In this document: positions 35,302-47,563 of the stretch, one piece after another
Position numbering within the stretch: the first letter of the stretch is position 1
Layout of the letters: the number at the start of each line of letters is the position of its first letter
Origin: Coffea arabica
Taxonomy: Eukaryota > Streptophyta > Magnoliopsida > Gentianales > Rubiaceae
DNA length: 64,000 nucleotides
Direction: 5' to 3'
Assembly (NCBI RefSeq): GCF_036785885.1
Contig: NC_092317.1
Coordinates: 5,582,501-5,646,500 of the forward strand
Translations under genes and position numbers: made by a program
Notes under the pieces: generated by a model
The model's input: the letters and a program-made list of their open reading frames with translations, nothing else
Told to the model about the DNA's origin: nothing
Database searches by the model: none

Positions 35302-36913
35302 TTTGTAAAGTCTTGTTACTACGCCACAAATCAAGCCTAGACTTTTCTCACCAAGTTGCTTTACTCGTTAAACTTTCCAAGTAGTTTCCTAATGTTTCTT
35401 GAAATAGATCAGCACTCACGAGGGCGATTTTTCAAAAATTCTAGGAGAGTGGTTGGGAAATTTACGAGAGTCTTGTACGTCAACTTGAAGCAAATTGTGC
35501 TAGGATAAAGTTTCCTCTCCATTTGTACTGAATAATCATTACCAGAAAAGTCGAATTCGTCTTAGAAAACAACTCAATTATGTACCTTGAAACTCAGGCG
35601 TGTAACTTCGGTGTTGACCTGGGGCTCTCTTTTTCCAAGTTTGGAACGTTTATTATTCAGTCCAATTGAGAATGAGCTACGAAACTTCAGTGAACTTACA
35701 AATATCAAGACTTTTGACACATGCGAGAACTACGAAACGTATTTTCCAACTCAATTCTGCATATCGTACTTGTCTTGTAGCTAATTCGTCACTCAATCAA
35801 TGTTAAAAATATCATCTAGCAATCAGCTACATTCCCTCCCTTCCCCCTCTTCTATTGCTGTAACAAAGATGAATCTTGAAGTCTTGAAGCTACATTGAAG
35901 TTGGAAATGCTGTGGCTACATCAAATTTTCTTGTAACTAAGTTGTTTTTTTTTTTTTTGTTAAATGAGTGGGTGGTCTTGAAGTTAAGATTTCATACTTA
36001 CAAACATTTCCATCTTATCATTCAACCCAACCCTTCTCCTCATCTGGAATGATTAAACGAGAACAAGCTCTCTATCATATTAAAACTAACGACAAAATAT
36101 ATAACATTTGCAAACATGAATATACAAAGCTGTCAAAAACTAATAAAGTAACGTACGTGAAAGGTTACATATTTACGTTTAAGATTCTTATATGGAAATT
36201 TTTATTCAGTAAAAATCATTTTTTTTCTTAAAAATAGGTTGTCACTAAGTTGCTACTTAACGCGTTCAAATGTTAGTAATATAATTTTTGGATACTCTTT
36301 TTGGAAAGTTTTCTTGAGTTTTAGGAAGATATTCAATACACATCTCCGAACTACTTTATTATTTCACATATATTGCATCTCAAAAATGCATTATGTTATT
36401 TATTTTCTAAAAAAAAAATCCCGAAAAAAAGAATACAATCTACACAGTTTAAGCTTTGTTATAATTCATTTCTTTCAGAAACCTAATGATCTCAAAATAG
36501 GAAGGCCTATGACCTTGAATGCCCACACCAAGTATTTGTGTAGATCTTAACTTTACTAGTAGACTAAACCCCTTGGCTCTTTAATCTCCCGCGATAATCA
36601 TAGTAAAAAAAAATGTTTCTCTCTTGAATTTATAATTTCAATAAAACAAAAATGTAGAAAAGTATTAATTTTGTATAACAAAAATCAGTCTTAAAAAGAT
36701 GAAAACCAAAAAAAAATCTATCCAGAGATGCAACGAAATAATGCCAGTCCAATGCAGAGCAATTCCTTGGGCTGATCCAAGGCCCAATAGAGCCCAATAA
36801 AAGAACAACGCAAATGCTGTCGTTTCACCGGTTTAATCTTCTTTGAAAAACAGTTAATTCGTTTTATCCGCTCATATGCTGTCCTCTGCTCAGACTCTCT
36901 TAGCCACTCAAAA
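35302..36913. other. Intergenic and promoter of the plastid-protein gene
   Basis: No gene recognised. A T-run at 35945-35959 is followed by 'gagtgggtggtcttgaag', which could be a SINE remnant. The last 100-200 bases are the probable promoter and leader of the gene at 36914, with no clear TATA box. Confidence 0.4.
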
Positions 36914-38962
36914 ATGGCACTCAACACTAATCAAATCCTCTACAACACCCCCGCCAGGACGCCATGCACCAACGGCCCTCTCCGCCGTACGATTCTACTA
37001 CCACCATTGTCATCTCCAAGAACCCATCATCTGACCGTAGTCTCAGCTTCAAAGAAGCTGTCTTCATCAAGAACAGGCAAGTTTGACAGCAAGAAGAGAA
37101 GAAGCTCGGTTTCAACTACAGAAGAAGCTGAAGAAGCGCCAAAGCTTAAAGAACTTGATCGGACGGCTGATATTGATGGTAGTGGCTCAACTGTAACCGT
37201 TGATGATGGGTTTGTGATGCCGGAGCTTCCTGGTGAAAAGCCTGATTTTTGGGAAGGTCCTCAATGGGATACTCTTGGATTCGTCATCCAGTACTTGTGG
37301 GCCTTTGGCATTGTTTTCGCGGTAATTTAGTTGATTCTTTCTTGTCTGTACATTTTTTTTTTGTTAATTTACTCAATTTATGCTCAAATGTTAATTTGAT
37401 TGGTTCGAGTACTGAACAATCGAAAGTGAGATGAAATTAAGCAAAAGTAATAGATTTACATTAGCACAATTTATTGTACTAGGTGGGTTGGTAACGAGAA
37501 AGCTTGATTAAAGTAATGTTTGTTTGGGAGAAAGCTAGCTTTTCTTGTTCATTGTTCTTTCTTGTATTAAAATGGTGGTTGTTCTGTTCAACTCATGACG
37601 AGGAAGGGAAGAGATGGTGAGCTGAGGTAGTTGGAAATAGGAAGTTAGGTGGATTCAGTTCTACTTGCTTCAAAAATAAACTCATTCCACCACAGAATGG
37701 AAAGGAATACAAAGAAAAACACATCTAAAGGAAAAGCAAGAATATTGTATTTGCCAATAAACTTTTAGGACTATTGTGTTCCCTACATATTGTGCAATAT
37801 TTGATATTTCTAGTTTTGTTTATGGACGAATAATTTAGCTCCCATATAGTGGGATGCCTAGGTCTCTTTTCTTTTCTTTTTCTTGTTCCAGTTTTTATTG
37901 TTAACCCATTTGAGAAAAGATTTTCCCTCCTCGTCAACTGCAGCAACTAAAGAAATGCATCAAGTGGATTAGATTCCTATTAAGTCAGGTCTGTCAATTT
38001 ATAGCTGCTCTTCAATGATATCACGTTATGGGGATGGAGAATAGAAACCAACTTTGATGAAGTATAGTTAGAAAAAGTTGTCAACGTGGTCATGTTTATA
38101 AGGATGCTCAAGAATAAAGACACTGATAGCGAACTAAGGTTACTAATTAGCTGAAAATGGTTTTCGAAGTCATATCCGGGCGCCAAGTTATACAGGTCAT
38201 GATGTCGCAATTCATGTGCTTGTTTCTCGTGTGATTAGGCAGTTGAAGGAGAAGATGGCCCCCTAAAATTATCACTCTATTGTTCCCTAAGAATGCAGGG
38301 ATTCTGAGTGGATGTTTCACACTGGCCAAGAAAAAGTTATCCCAGTCAAAGGCCAGGATAGATTCTTTACATTTTGCATGTATCACTACTTCTGATAGTT
38401 ATTAGCACCATATCCGACTGCTCGTGTGGAAAGACAGCAAAGAGAACAATAAAGCACCCAATATCTTGTCTCTAGAGCCTCGATACAAAACATATAGGAT
38501 GAACTTCATATAATTATAGAATCTGGAACACAAAAAGATTGCACTCATAGTTTCATAGTACAGTTTCATAATAGTTTCAATGTGAAATTTGGTGAGAAGA
38601 ATATCGCAAGAGCTCACAGGACCTGGAAAAGCCGTATTACATCTAAAGATAGGGTTGATTCTGGCTTATTTATTAATGGCATCAGTCTTATTGGAGATTC
38701 ATCTTATACAGGTTTTTCTTCTTGTAGATTTGCACTGCCTAACAAGTTTGAAGGAATTCATGATGAATTTGTCTTCTTTTGTTTGCAGTTAATTGCTTGT
38801 GGCATTGCTGTGGCTACATATAATGAGGGAGCAACAGATTTCAAAGACACACCAGCATACAAGGAATCAATCCAATCTAGAGAGCTTTTAGAAGAACCAG
38901 AGGCCTCTGGCTCAGATGTTTTTGAGTCTAATCCGACTGAGGAAGCGCCTAGTTTGGAATAA
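36914..38962 (+). CDS. Plastid-targeted single-span membrane protein, function unknown
   Basis: Two exons, 36914-37321 and 38789-38962, joined by a 1467-bp GT-AG intron in phase 0, give 193 residues. The N-terminus (about 1-50) is rich in Ser, Thr, Arg and Pro with almost no acidic residues, like a chloroplast transit peptide. The mature part has an acidic linker, then a conserved-looking DFWEGPQWDTLGF. One membrane segment spans the exon junction (about 119-146). It is followed by ATYNEGATDFKDTPAYKESI and an acidic tail. The splice joins the two halves of the hydrophobic helix, which is strong evidence for the intron. I recognise it as a type of conserved, probably thylakoid, protein of photosynthetic organisms but cannot name it with confidence. 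The in-frame extension past the donor stops after two codons. Confidence 0.82.
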
Positions 38963-40340
38963 CTATTCTGGCTTTGGCTGACATGAAATTGTGATAAATT
39001 CTAAGGTATCTTGAATTCTGTGTCTATCTTCTATTTGTTTTCTTTTGGATTACATTGGTATAGAAATGATATGCACTGAAGTTGTGAAACTTAAAGAATT
39101 CAGTAGCTTCAATGAGGAAATACACATTATTTCTGCTCCAATTTATACCTGTATGCTGCCTTTGCATCTCTCAGTTCAACTGATCTCAAGGAGTTGCAAT
39201 GAGATCATGGAAGAAGTTTGTGTTTCAACTGCAAATAGTTGTACATTGCATATTTGGTATCTTCTCTGTCTAATTGCAAGTTTGCCAGATATTGGAGAAA
39301 GAGGCATCTTTTTGGTTCACTGAAGAATATTTATTGGTATGGGTATTGTTTCATTGACAGGTCAACAGTTTCTAGCTAAAATTTGGAGTTTTGATGCAAT
39401 TTCGTAATAACAAAAATAAGCCTATCACACTGTTGGTTATCTGAAGTTCTTGTGAAGCCGAGCCATACCCGATTGAGGGGACTGATAATGACTTCTGCCC
39501 TATGTTTTTGGCTGATGAAGCTTAAGCCTCCCACAAAGACTTGATCTTCTCCTGGCCAAAAACCAAAAGATGTGGTTGATTCAATGGCTTGAAAGAAGTA
39601 TCAGAATTTTAGTTTGTCATCTGAGTGCATAAGGCTAAAAACTACCAATTCAAGCTGAAGGTGCATTTATGCCATAGTCTGTTAATAAACAAGCAGAGTG
39701 TTTCTCTTGTGCATACAATGATAGGTGCATCACCAAATCAAGCACCCATATTATTCTCAAGATACATCCTAAACGAGAACATAACATATATTTCAGGTTT
39801 GTTGCTGCCAACATTACCTCAGAATTATACATGGTTGCAAACTGTCCTTTATCTAATTTTTCCATCTAGTTGTCCGTCTATCTCTGAACTAGTTGTGCAA
39901 CTGGTCAGTGATAGCTATTCTGGATTAGTGCCATATCACAAGCTTTAAAAGATCAGTTCTTCTTTCAAGTAATTAAATAGCAACTTTGCTTTGAAAGCTG
40001 TTGTATCCAGATCTTTTATTGTTTTGGGACAAATCCAGTTATAAGGGATGACCCTACAGAGAAAAATGCTGTCTGAACCTGGGGCTTCTTTAATATGCAA
40101 TGTTTTGCTTTCGGTAGTTATACATAGCATGATGGCATAGGAGGTAAGAGCTTCTTTAATGTACAAGATTTTGCAGTTTGATACTTATAAAGAATTTATA
40201 GAGCTACAGAATTAAGCTACAACATCAAACTGCTAATAAGTTCCACAACAACAAGCTAATTGAGATTAAACTGTGCTGAACTTATTTTAGCAATGGATAT
40301 ACGACATATAGTAACTAATTACTATGAACTGACCCAAGGC
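38963..40340. other. Intergenic, likely 3' ends of flanking genes
   Basis: The convergent genes (plastid protein on plus, lipid-transfer protein on minus) probably place their 3' UTRs here. Several short frames occur on both strands, but none resembles a known protein. Confidence 0.4.
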
Positions 40341-41382
40341 TTAGAATGTAAGAAACATGATATTCCAAGCCTCTAAAGTGTATGTCATCCCAAGCAAGAG
40401 CATTTCAGCTATCAATGCAACCACCAAGTGATTTATTGCATTCAAATTTGCTACACTATGCGGGATGGATCCCAGGATGCCAGTCGTTGGCGATACTGTG
40501 ATCATTGGAGAGGCTGAAATCAAGAAACAAGTTAAGATTGTTAGAGCTTGCGTGTATGACAACAAAGAAACTAAACCCTATCAGAAGTACTAATCTATTT
40601 TTGTAAACTTTGATAATTTAGTTAAGCTTTTAACTCAAGTTCTCTGTGATTAATTTCTGGCTGCATCAGTATTTAGCTGGTTCCGGTATTTTAGTTTGAT
40701 ATACTAGCTAGCACACAGATTTAAGTTAGTCTGTAAAGCATACATAAGGCTAGATTAGTTTGCATACCAGCAACAGTAGCATTTGTTTTTGTCCCGAATG
40801 AAACTTGAGAAGTTGGTGAACTAGGAGGGAAGGGTACAGCTATGTCTCCAGCTAGACAAGAGCGAAACACAGATAAGTGACATTTGTCAGAAATGCATAA
40901 AGGGTTATCTTGCTTCCAAAGCAAAATTTTAAAACTGATGAAGAAAAATCAAAATGTCAAGAAACAATTAGTCATGTTTAGAACCTCGTCCTTTTGGGCA
41001 TAATGAGATGTTATGTAGTACCTGAACAAGCAGATAAGCCTCCTTGAAGATTACAGAGGACTGGCAACTGAAGGGCTAGTGTTCTATTGATAGGAAAAGC
41101 ACTTATGGAAGAGTCATTCACCATGAGACAGAGGCAGCTAAGTTCCTGGTTGTAGACTTGTCTGAGGTTGTAGCAACATGTCTGAGGAGGTGATGCCGAT
41201 GTGCCTTGCACAAATGCTTCACAGGGAGCCAACGACAGCAGGCGAGGCACACATTCGCTAACAGTAGGACCTGTTTGTGAATTTCCAATGGTTTGTGGCT
41301 GGACAATTGGTAAGAAGCGAGGGACGAACAACAGAACTAGAGAAGCAGTGACACAAGGAAGCATGAGATGAGAAGCTGCCAT
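40341..41382 (-). CDS. GPI-anchored non-specific lipid-transfer protein (LTPG type)
   Basis: Three exons on the minus strand (41382-41022, 40851-40768, 40513-40341; GT-AG introns, both phase 1) encode 205 residues. A hydrophobic signal peptide covers about 1-28. The eight-cysteine motif is complete: Cys 44, 54, 69, 70, 83, 85, 110 and 119 (C-x9-C-x14-CC-x12-C-x-C-x24-C-x8-C). Such proteins bind lipids in the wall and at the plasma membrane surface; the GPI-anchored class supports cuticular lipid export. Two N-glycosylation sequons (NDSS, NRT) follow the CxC. After the domain comes a Pro/Ser/Thr-rich linker (exon 2), then a C-terminal hydrophobic tail (about 175-196) consistent with a GPI signal. 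Without the introns the frame would stop just after Cys 119, so the splicing is needed for the anchor. A TATTTAT-like box lies about 85 bp upstream. Confidence 0.9.
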
Positions 41383-43138
41383 TTGTCTATCAAAATTAGG
41401 TGAATGAGGCCGATTGTGTTTGATTTTTCTGAGATGGATTTTTCCATGCTGAAGGGGGTTTCATAAATAGATGAACTTGCATTAGTTTAGTATGGGCTGC
41501 AGCATGCACGATGCATGTGCTAGTTTGAGTCCATAATCAACAGTCAACACATCTGCTTCATTCTTCTACCTTCAGCATGATCATTCTGGTCTTAGAAAGT
41601 TCAAAAATGCAGCATGCATGAGAGGGCCTGCATGTTCTATTGCCTGAATGAAGTCCCACCAGGACAGCGGCTAAGCCAAGCTCATACAAGTAATCGTTCA
41701 TCAAGGGCTTATGACACAAAGGTTTCCAACTGTGCATGATTTCTAAGCATCGTAATACAGAAAATTTTCTTTCGTTACTGTTGTTGTCCTTGGAGTTAAT
41801 AAATTCATGAAGCTTAGATGTCTGATCAAACACATATTTATTAAACACCACGTTTAAAGGATTGAAAATTTCTGGATGAACTCACTGAAGACGATTGACT
41901 AACGTTACAGATGGAAGTTAAAACATCTTCCTTCTTATTGGACTAATATTGCAAAAAAAAAAAAAAAAAATTGGTGCCACCAACCTTCAATTGGGAGTGG
42001 AGCCATAAGAATAACATGTCCCACACACTGAGATATGTTCCTGAGTGAGATGGTGCTCTGACATTTTCAACACTCAAGATTTGTTTACCATCAAGTTTTC
42101 GGCACAATGGAAGTGAGTGCACATAATTGTTCCAACGATAGAGTGCACATAATTGTTTTCACCATCTTTTCTCAAGAATTTATGCCTTTACAATTCACTA
42201 TATAGAGTGCAAATAAATCAATTCTTAACCAAGTCAGGAATTTCTCGTTGAATGCAGCCGACTGCTATTTGTTGCGATTGCCATTCGTTTTCTTTTCACA
42301 GGATCTAGAACAGTTTTCTTGTCACAGAACAGATTTCACGTCTTCATTGAGATGTCAAGTCTTGATTCTGTTTCGCTGTCCTATCAATGATCAAAGCCGC
42401 GGTAGCCTTTTCAATGAACCTTCTCTTTTCTTAAGCATCCAACTTTACCTTAACAATTCAAATTAATCAAAGCGCAACAGTCCAAGTTTGGTGATCCATT
42501 GGTCCCAAATGTTCAGTTTTGTTGTTATAGCAATTGTTTCCTCCCTAAAGAAAGCCATGATGATGATAATGAATGAATGGCGATAAAAATAAAATAAACA
42601 TCTCTCCCCATGTCTGCATTATCTTATTACAAAACATTGATGCTAGTCACGACATCACAAGCTGGTCGACAAATTTGTTTAATCAACTGCCCGGAGCCAC
42701 AGGCCAAGGGAATATTTGGTGCAAGGTGTTGAAGAATAGTTAAGAAGAAAAGAGGGGCCGAGGGGTGGCTAAAAGGCCATAAAAGATCAGAAAATTAGGC
42801 CTGAATGCTGAAAAGTCTTTGTCAAGTTATAATTATAGCTGCCTTCTTTAACATGTGGGCTGCAGAAGTTCCATCTCCATCTCTTTGCTGTGGCTATACT
42901 TACGCAGTTCAAAAAGATGAGACTTCTCAACCCAAAATGCGGAATATTGCATCAAAAATCATCCCTTGTTTCTCTTTCTCTTCGTTGGCTCACTTTCAAG
43001 TTAATCCAAGTATAGGTAAAGCTGATTCAACTATCAAGTTGGAAGTCATTATTGTGGAGCTGTTTGCTTAGCTACCATTGCTTTAACACCAAGATCAGAA
43101 CAATTTTTTCATAATTTGAGTGCCTCCTGGTACAAGAT
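41383..43138. other. Divergent intergenic region
   Basis: Lies between the minus-strand lipid-transfer gene and the plus-strand HMA gene, so it holds both promoters. One frame at 42805-43071 begins with a hydrophobic stretch but matches nothing known. No element boundaries are visible apart from an A run near 41955. Confidence 0.4.
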
Positions 43139-43795
43139 ATGAATCCTCTTTCTTGGGCCAAGAAGGAGTACGCTCGACTTAGACTACAGAAGCAGAGAAG
43201 ATTACTTCCTCCAAGCAGCTCAGCCACTACTGCAAAATGCTTACCCTTGCCACCAGTTAGTCGTACACAATTTTTCTGAGTTTTTTGTTTCCTATTTATT
43301 CCTTTATTATTTTTTTTTGTTTCATTTTTGGAGTTGCTACTCAAGTTCACCCTTTCTCTCATTTTGTGTGGTAGTCGTACACAATTTCTGAAAGCAATGC
43401 TTCAAGAGTATTTCTGTATGGACTCAACTGAGGTTCTTTTCTTTGATGATAAAAGCAGGTTCAAGAGGTGATTATAGCAGCTGATTTAAGGTGTGGGGAA
43501 TGTGAAAGAAGGGTTGCTGGCATACTCTCCAAAATCGATGGTATACTTTTGTGTGTCAAACCAATGGAGACACTAATTAAACCACCTGATCGAATGTCCC
43601 AATTAATCAAGATTTGCAATAGCTTAATATGCTTTGAAATTTGACCAAACCATTGATTAGTTGAGTTTATAGATTGACATTTTTGTTTCTATGACTCTGA
43701 TCACACACATGATTTGTGCTGCAGATGTGGAGTCTGTGGTGTTTCATGTATCAGAGAAGAGGGTCACGCTTACTCGTAAAACTGCGGTCAAATGA
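43139..43795 (+). CDS. Small HMA-domain (heavy-metal-associated) protein
   Basis: Three exons, 43139-43255, 43459-43540 and 43725-43795, with GT-AG introns (phase 0, then phase 1), give 89 residues. The HMA fold binds a soft metal ion such as Cu or Zn through a CxxC pair and acts as a cytosolic metallochaperone. Here CGEC lies at 51-54 within VQEVIIAADLRCGECERRVA, followed by ILSKIDDVESVVFHVSEKRV. This gives the expected beta-alpha-beta-beta pattern, although the fourth strand is shortened. The first 39 residues (MNPLSWAKKEYARLRLQKQR...) are basic and unlike a signal peptide. There is no C-terminal CaaX prenylation box, so it is not a HIPP. The frame fits exactly across all three exons, although each is too short to stand out. 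The start codon is the least certain part. Confidence 0.82.
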
Positions 43796-45375
43796 TTCTC
43801 AAGAAGCGTTGTCCGTTCCATCTACATTTCCAAGTGCAAATGATCTTAATCTCTTGATCTAGGGCTTTGTAATCCATATGCAAAAAGTTTGATTTGACAT
43901 TGTGTCTTTTTGTGCATGTATGATTGCTTCTTGCTAATGCTAGGACATTCAATTCCTCTCTTGGAGTGATACCAACTTTTGAATTATGAAGTGCATCTAG
44001 CGTAGAAGGTATAAATCAAATGATGGTTGAGATGTCAGGAAATGGGGCAGGACGATTATTCTGATGACTGTTCTTAACAGTTCACGGTCATGATTGATAA
44101 AAAAAAAATGCATGACTCAAATCTATCTTTAATGTCATGTATGATATGGGATCCAAAAAGTTTGTTCAATATTTATACCTTCCCTTAAAAACATGAATGT
44201 ATATCTTGTAAAATTGAAAAAAATCAATTGACCTGACAATCAAGTAAGCGTGTATCCCTTATGTGTGAAGTAGTAGTAGTAGTTACACTTGTATGAAATA
44301 CTTTTTATTCACAAAATCACACTTTATTTCACATATAATACGGAAACAAATTTTACTATTCACAAAATACGTTTCTAATTAATTTTTTTTATCTCGTATT
44401 ATGTCAGGTTGAAAAAAAAGTGCTACAATAAATATAAAAAAAATTCCAAATAACCTCCTATCTAATCAAATCATATACTATTTGATTGCCCATATGTCCA
44501 TATCACTCCTTAAATGATCCCTTGCTGAAACCTTTCTTCCAACATGATAAGGTCATATTGATTGATGCATTTAAATGTTTGTTCTTGATGATATTAAGAT
44601 ATTAAGAGTTGGAGATGCGTATAGCAGACAAGGAGGCACGTTCGCAGCGAGTCTATGCCACCAGAGCCTGGAATTTTGAACCGTCAACAATGGCAATGGT
44701 CCTGGGAAAACGACCTTTGACACGTACTTAGTTGGAATGCATTATTACCTCCACTTCACATGCTGCTTTCCTTGAGCTTTTATTATTACCTTTGCATCAA
44801 AACTTTCCCATCTGCTAAAGAGAAGAGAAACACGTCTCCTTGGAAAAAGTTATGTATGTTTGTCACTATCAAATGTTGCAATCAATTAAAATGTACAACT
44901 GAAGTAATATATGCTCAGATAAAAATTTTCAAGTGTCGTGGAACTTATTGTGCAGCCAATTGCTTTAAATTCAGACCCTCAGGCCTTTTTCCCATTTTCT
45001 TGCTGACAAATATAACGGGTTAGTGTCTGATTGATTGCTGCTGCTGCCACTTGATAATGTACCTTTTGGCAAGTTGCCACAAAACAAATTTGCGGTGTAA
45101 GTGAAAAAACAGGCAAGCAAAATAATTGCTGCTAAACTTGTACGACTCGATGATGTCTCGGAAACATGCTATTCGGCCACTGTCGCTGAATTTCTAGTTT
45201 GGGTTCAATCATCAATTAAAGCAAATATCACATCTACCATGAAATTTGTGTGGTTGTCACAACTACTCTCTTTCATTCTTAAAACTCCATAATCACCTGC
45301 TCGAAATTTGAGTATTTTAAATACTACATATTGGCTTGGAGATCAATATAATCAGGACATCAAGCCCATGTATCA
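43796..45375. other. Intergenic, one MITE remnant
   Basis: A family-A-like MITE remnant lies at about 44330-44480 ('agtgctacaataaatataaa' and related core). No coding exon recognised. Confidence 0.4.
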
Positions 45376-45765
45376 AAAGAAAAAAAAGGGAAAATCGTTC
45401 AAAACGTCCCTCATATTTTATAAAATGATTTTTTTCGTATCTCATTTTTAAAAGTGTAATCTTACGTCCCTTAAAATTTCACATTGGTCAAATTTGATCC
45501 CTACTTAAATTTTCGACTAATTTTTGGTCGAAATTCATCATGTGCCTTGTATGTGATCATTTTTTAGGGGCAAAATTATCAAATCAAAATTTATATAATC
45601 TAATCTATAGTCCTTTACATTTCACAAAATGAATTATTTCGTTCCTCACATTTCACAAAATGAATTTTTTCATCCCTCATTGACCATTTGTGCGAATAGT
45701 TTTTTTAAAATCCATGTATATATCTATTTGATTTCACTTGAACAGTATGAATAGCATGTAATATA

Positions 45766-45838
45766 TCTTTTCCCATCTGCATCGTACATGCACTGATGTG
45801 TAATAAACAAAAGTAAAAGAATCATTCTTGAAATAACA
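45766..45838 (+). repeat. 73-bp exact copy of the ALMT 5' leader
   Basis: Identical over all 73 bases, same orientation, to 48562-48634, which ends 9 bp before the ALMT start codon. Homology stops sharply at both ends. It lies inside the MULE, near its left subterminal repeat. Confidence 0.95.
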
Positions 45839-46106
45839 AAAAATGAGATTTTATCCAATCCATATTCATTTTTGCTCCTTTAAATGTTGGATCTAATCTT
45901 TTTGTACATAAAGATGATTGTATATGGGTCACGTTATGATTTCAAACTAAAAAATCAATACATATTTTTAGAGTCTTGGGTGTGTTTTTTGAAGTAGAAA
46001 TCTAATGCCCATGACACTTTTATAAATTTTAAGACTTTTGTTGAGTGACAAAGTAGCTGTCAGAATAAAATTTTGAGAACATACAGGAGTCAGGAAATAT
46101 TTGGTT

Positions 46107-46398
46107 TATGATGATTTTCTTGAAAAAAATGGGATACAATATCAATTGATTATTAAATACACCCCATAAACAAAATGGGGTGGCAGAGAAGAAGAATATG
46201 ACAATTATGAATCTAGTAAGGTATATGTTGAAGTTGAAAAATATGTCAAAATCTTTTTGGGTAGAAGTAGAAGCAGTTCCTTGTGCAATTTATTTATTAA
46301 ACAGGTGTCCCACTAAAAGTATTCTTGAAAAAACTCTTGAAGAAATTTGGAGTGGTAGAAGGCCATTTATAGAACATATAAGAGTTTTTGGGATATAA
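46107..46398 (+). pseudogene. Copia (Ty1-type) retrotransposon integrase fragment
   Basis: Translated segments match the integrase C-terminal core region of plant Copia polyproteins: FLEKNGIQYQLIIKYTP in one frame, then KQNGVAEKKNMTIMNLV...AIYLLNRCPTKS...HIRVFG in another. The switch between frames near 46165 and the stop just after RVFG show it is dead. No LTR, protease, reverse transcriptase or RNase H portion is found nearby. It was probably picked up by, or inserted into, the surrounding MULE before the hAT element landed just downstream. Confidence 0.85.
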
Positions 46399-46418
46399 AA
46401 TAGTTGGTAGCCTCCGCA

Positions 46419-47563
46419 CAGGGGCGGATTTAAAGGGGGGACATTGGGGGCACCGCCCCGCTACCCCCTTAAATTCCTATAATACTTCTATAATTTTGAC
46501 ATAATTTTAAAGGTGCCCCCAGATTTTTTTTTTAAGAAAAATCATGAAAGAATGATCACAAAATTTATATCATTCACCTTACTCCTCTGGTCCCATATCA
46601 ATTATATTAGTCATTCCTTTTGGTCCCCACTCTCCAAGTTCTATTTACACTCCCTAAGATCCATTTACTCTTTTGGTCCCCCATTTCCCTTCACAACCGA
46701 TGGCCCCTTCTCTTCCACACCCAACTAACAACTCTTTTTATTTATCACTTCATCCAATTATCATTAATCATTTACTTCTTTTGTCCCCACTCCCCAATTT
46801 TCCTTTCCTCATTTGGCTCTTGGTTGTCCCCACTCCCCAACATATGAGAGCCAATTTTTCTTCCACAACCAAAGCTTGTTACTCTCTCTTGATCACTTCA
46901 TCCCATTTATAGATTGACCAAAATCAATTGATATTCTGGGACTTGGGTCTGCCACTGATTTGCAGCTCTTTTCACCAACTTTGGGAGACCATCAAAATCA
47001 GGTTCTAAACAATTATTTCTTATTATTATTATTTAAATTTGTTTGCAAATATATTTCTAGAGCATGAGACTATTACTGTTTTAAAGAAATTTGAAAATTG
47101 ATTAGTTAATGTAATAACTAATAAGTGGGTTATTTGATAAATGTTTTAACTTGTGAAATGGTGATTTTATGGATTTATAATTTATAATTTATTTTCCTTG
47201 ATTAGTTTCTTATATTGGAGTTAATGTAATGACGAAATAGAATGGGAGACACTTGGATGAATGATTGTTTAGTCCTTTATATTGAGAAAAATATACTTCG
47301 TGAAGTTGAAAATGAGAAAGTTGTAAACCGTTATCAAAATATGAAAACTCGTCGTGAACAATTATAAATAGTTTAGTTTGTTTTTGAAATAAAATTATTA
47401 TTACATTAATAATTTTGAGTTTGTCTTTTTATGTTTTTCATGGAATATACATATCATTTGTACTTGTTGGTAATTTTTTTTCTTAAAAATTAGGAAAAGA
47501 GTAGATAAAAAATTTTAGTGTTATTTTTGCCCCCACTAAGATTTTTTTCTGGCTCCGCCACTG
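46419..47563. mobile_element. hAT-type non-autonomous element nested in the MULE
   Basis: Ends CAGGGGCGGA on the left and CAGTGGCGGA (reverse complement) on the right. The flanks cctccgca (46411-46418) and cttccaca (47564-47571) match at 6 of 8. The subterminal regions mirror each other (ggcaccgccccgctaccccc at left; tgcccccactaag at right). An internal 'gtctgccactg' near 46950 resembles another right end, so a nested or truncated copy is possible. Confidence 0.65.

Noticed and set aside
42805..43071. Small secreted-peptide-like frame upstream of the HMA gene
   Set aside because: It starts with a hydrophobic stretch, but shows no known motif, no good promoter and no cysteine pattern of a known peptide family.
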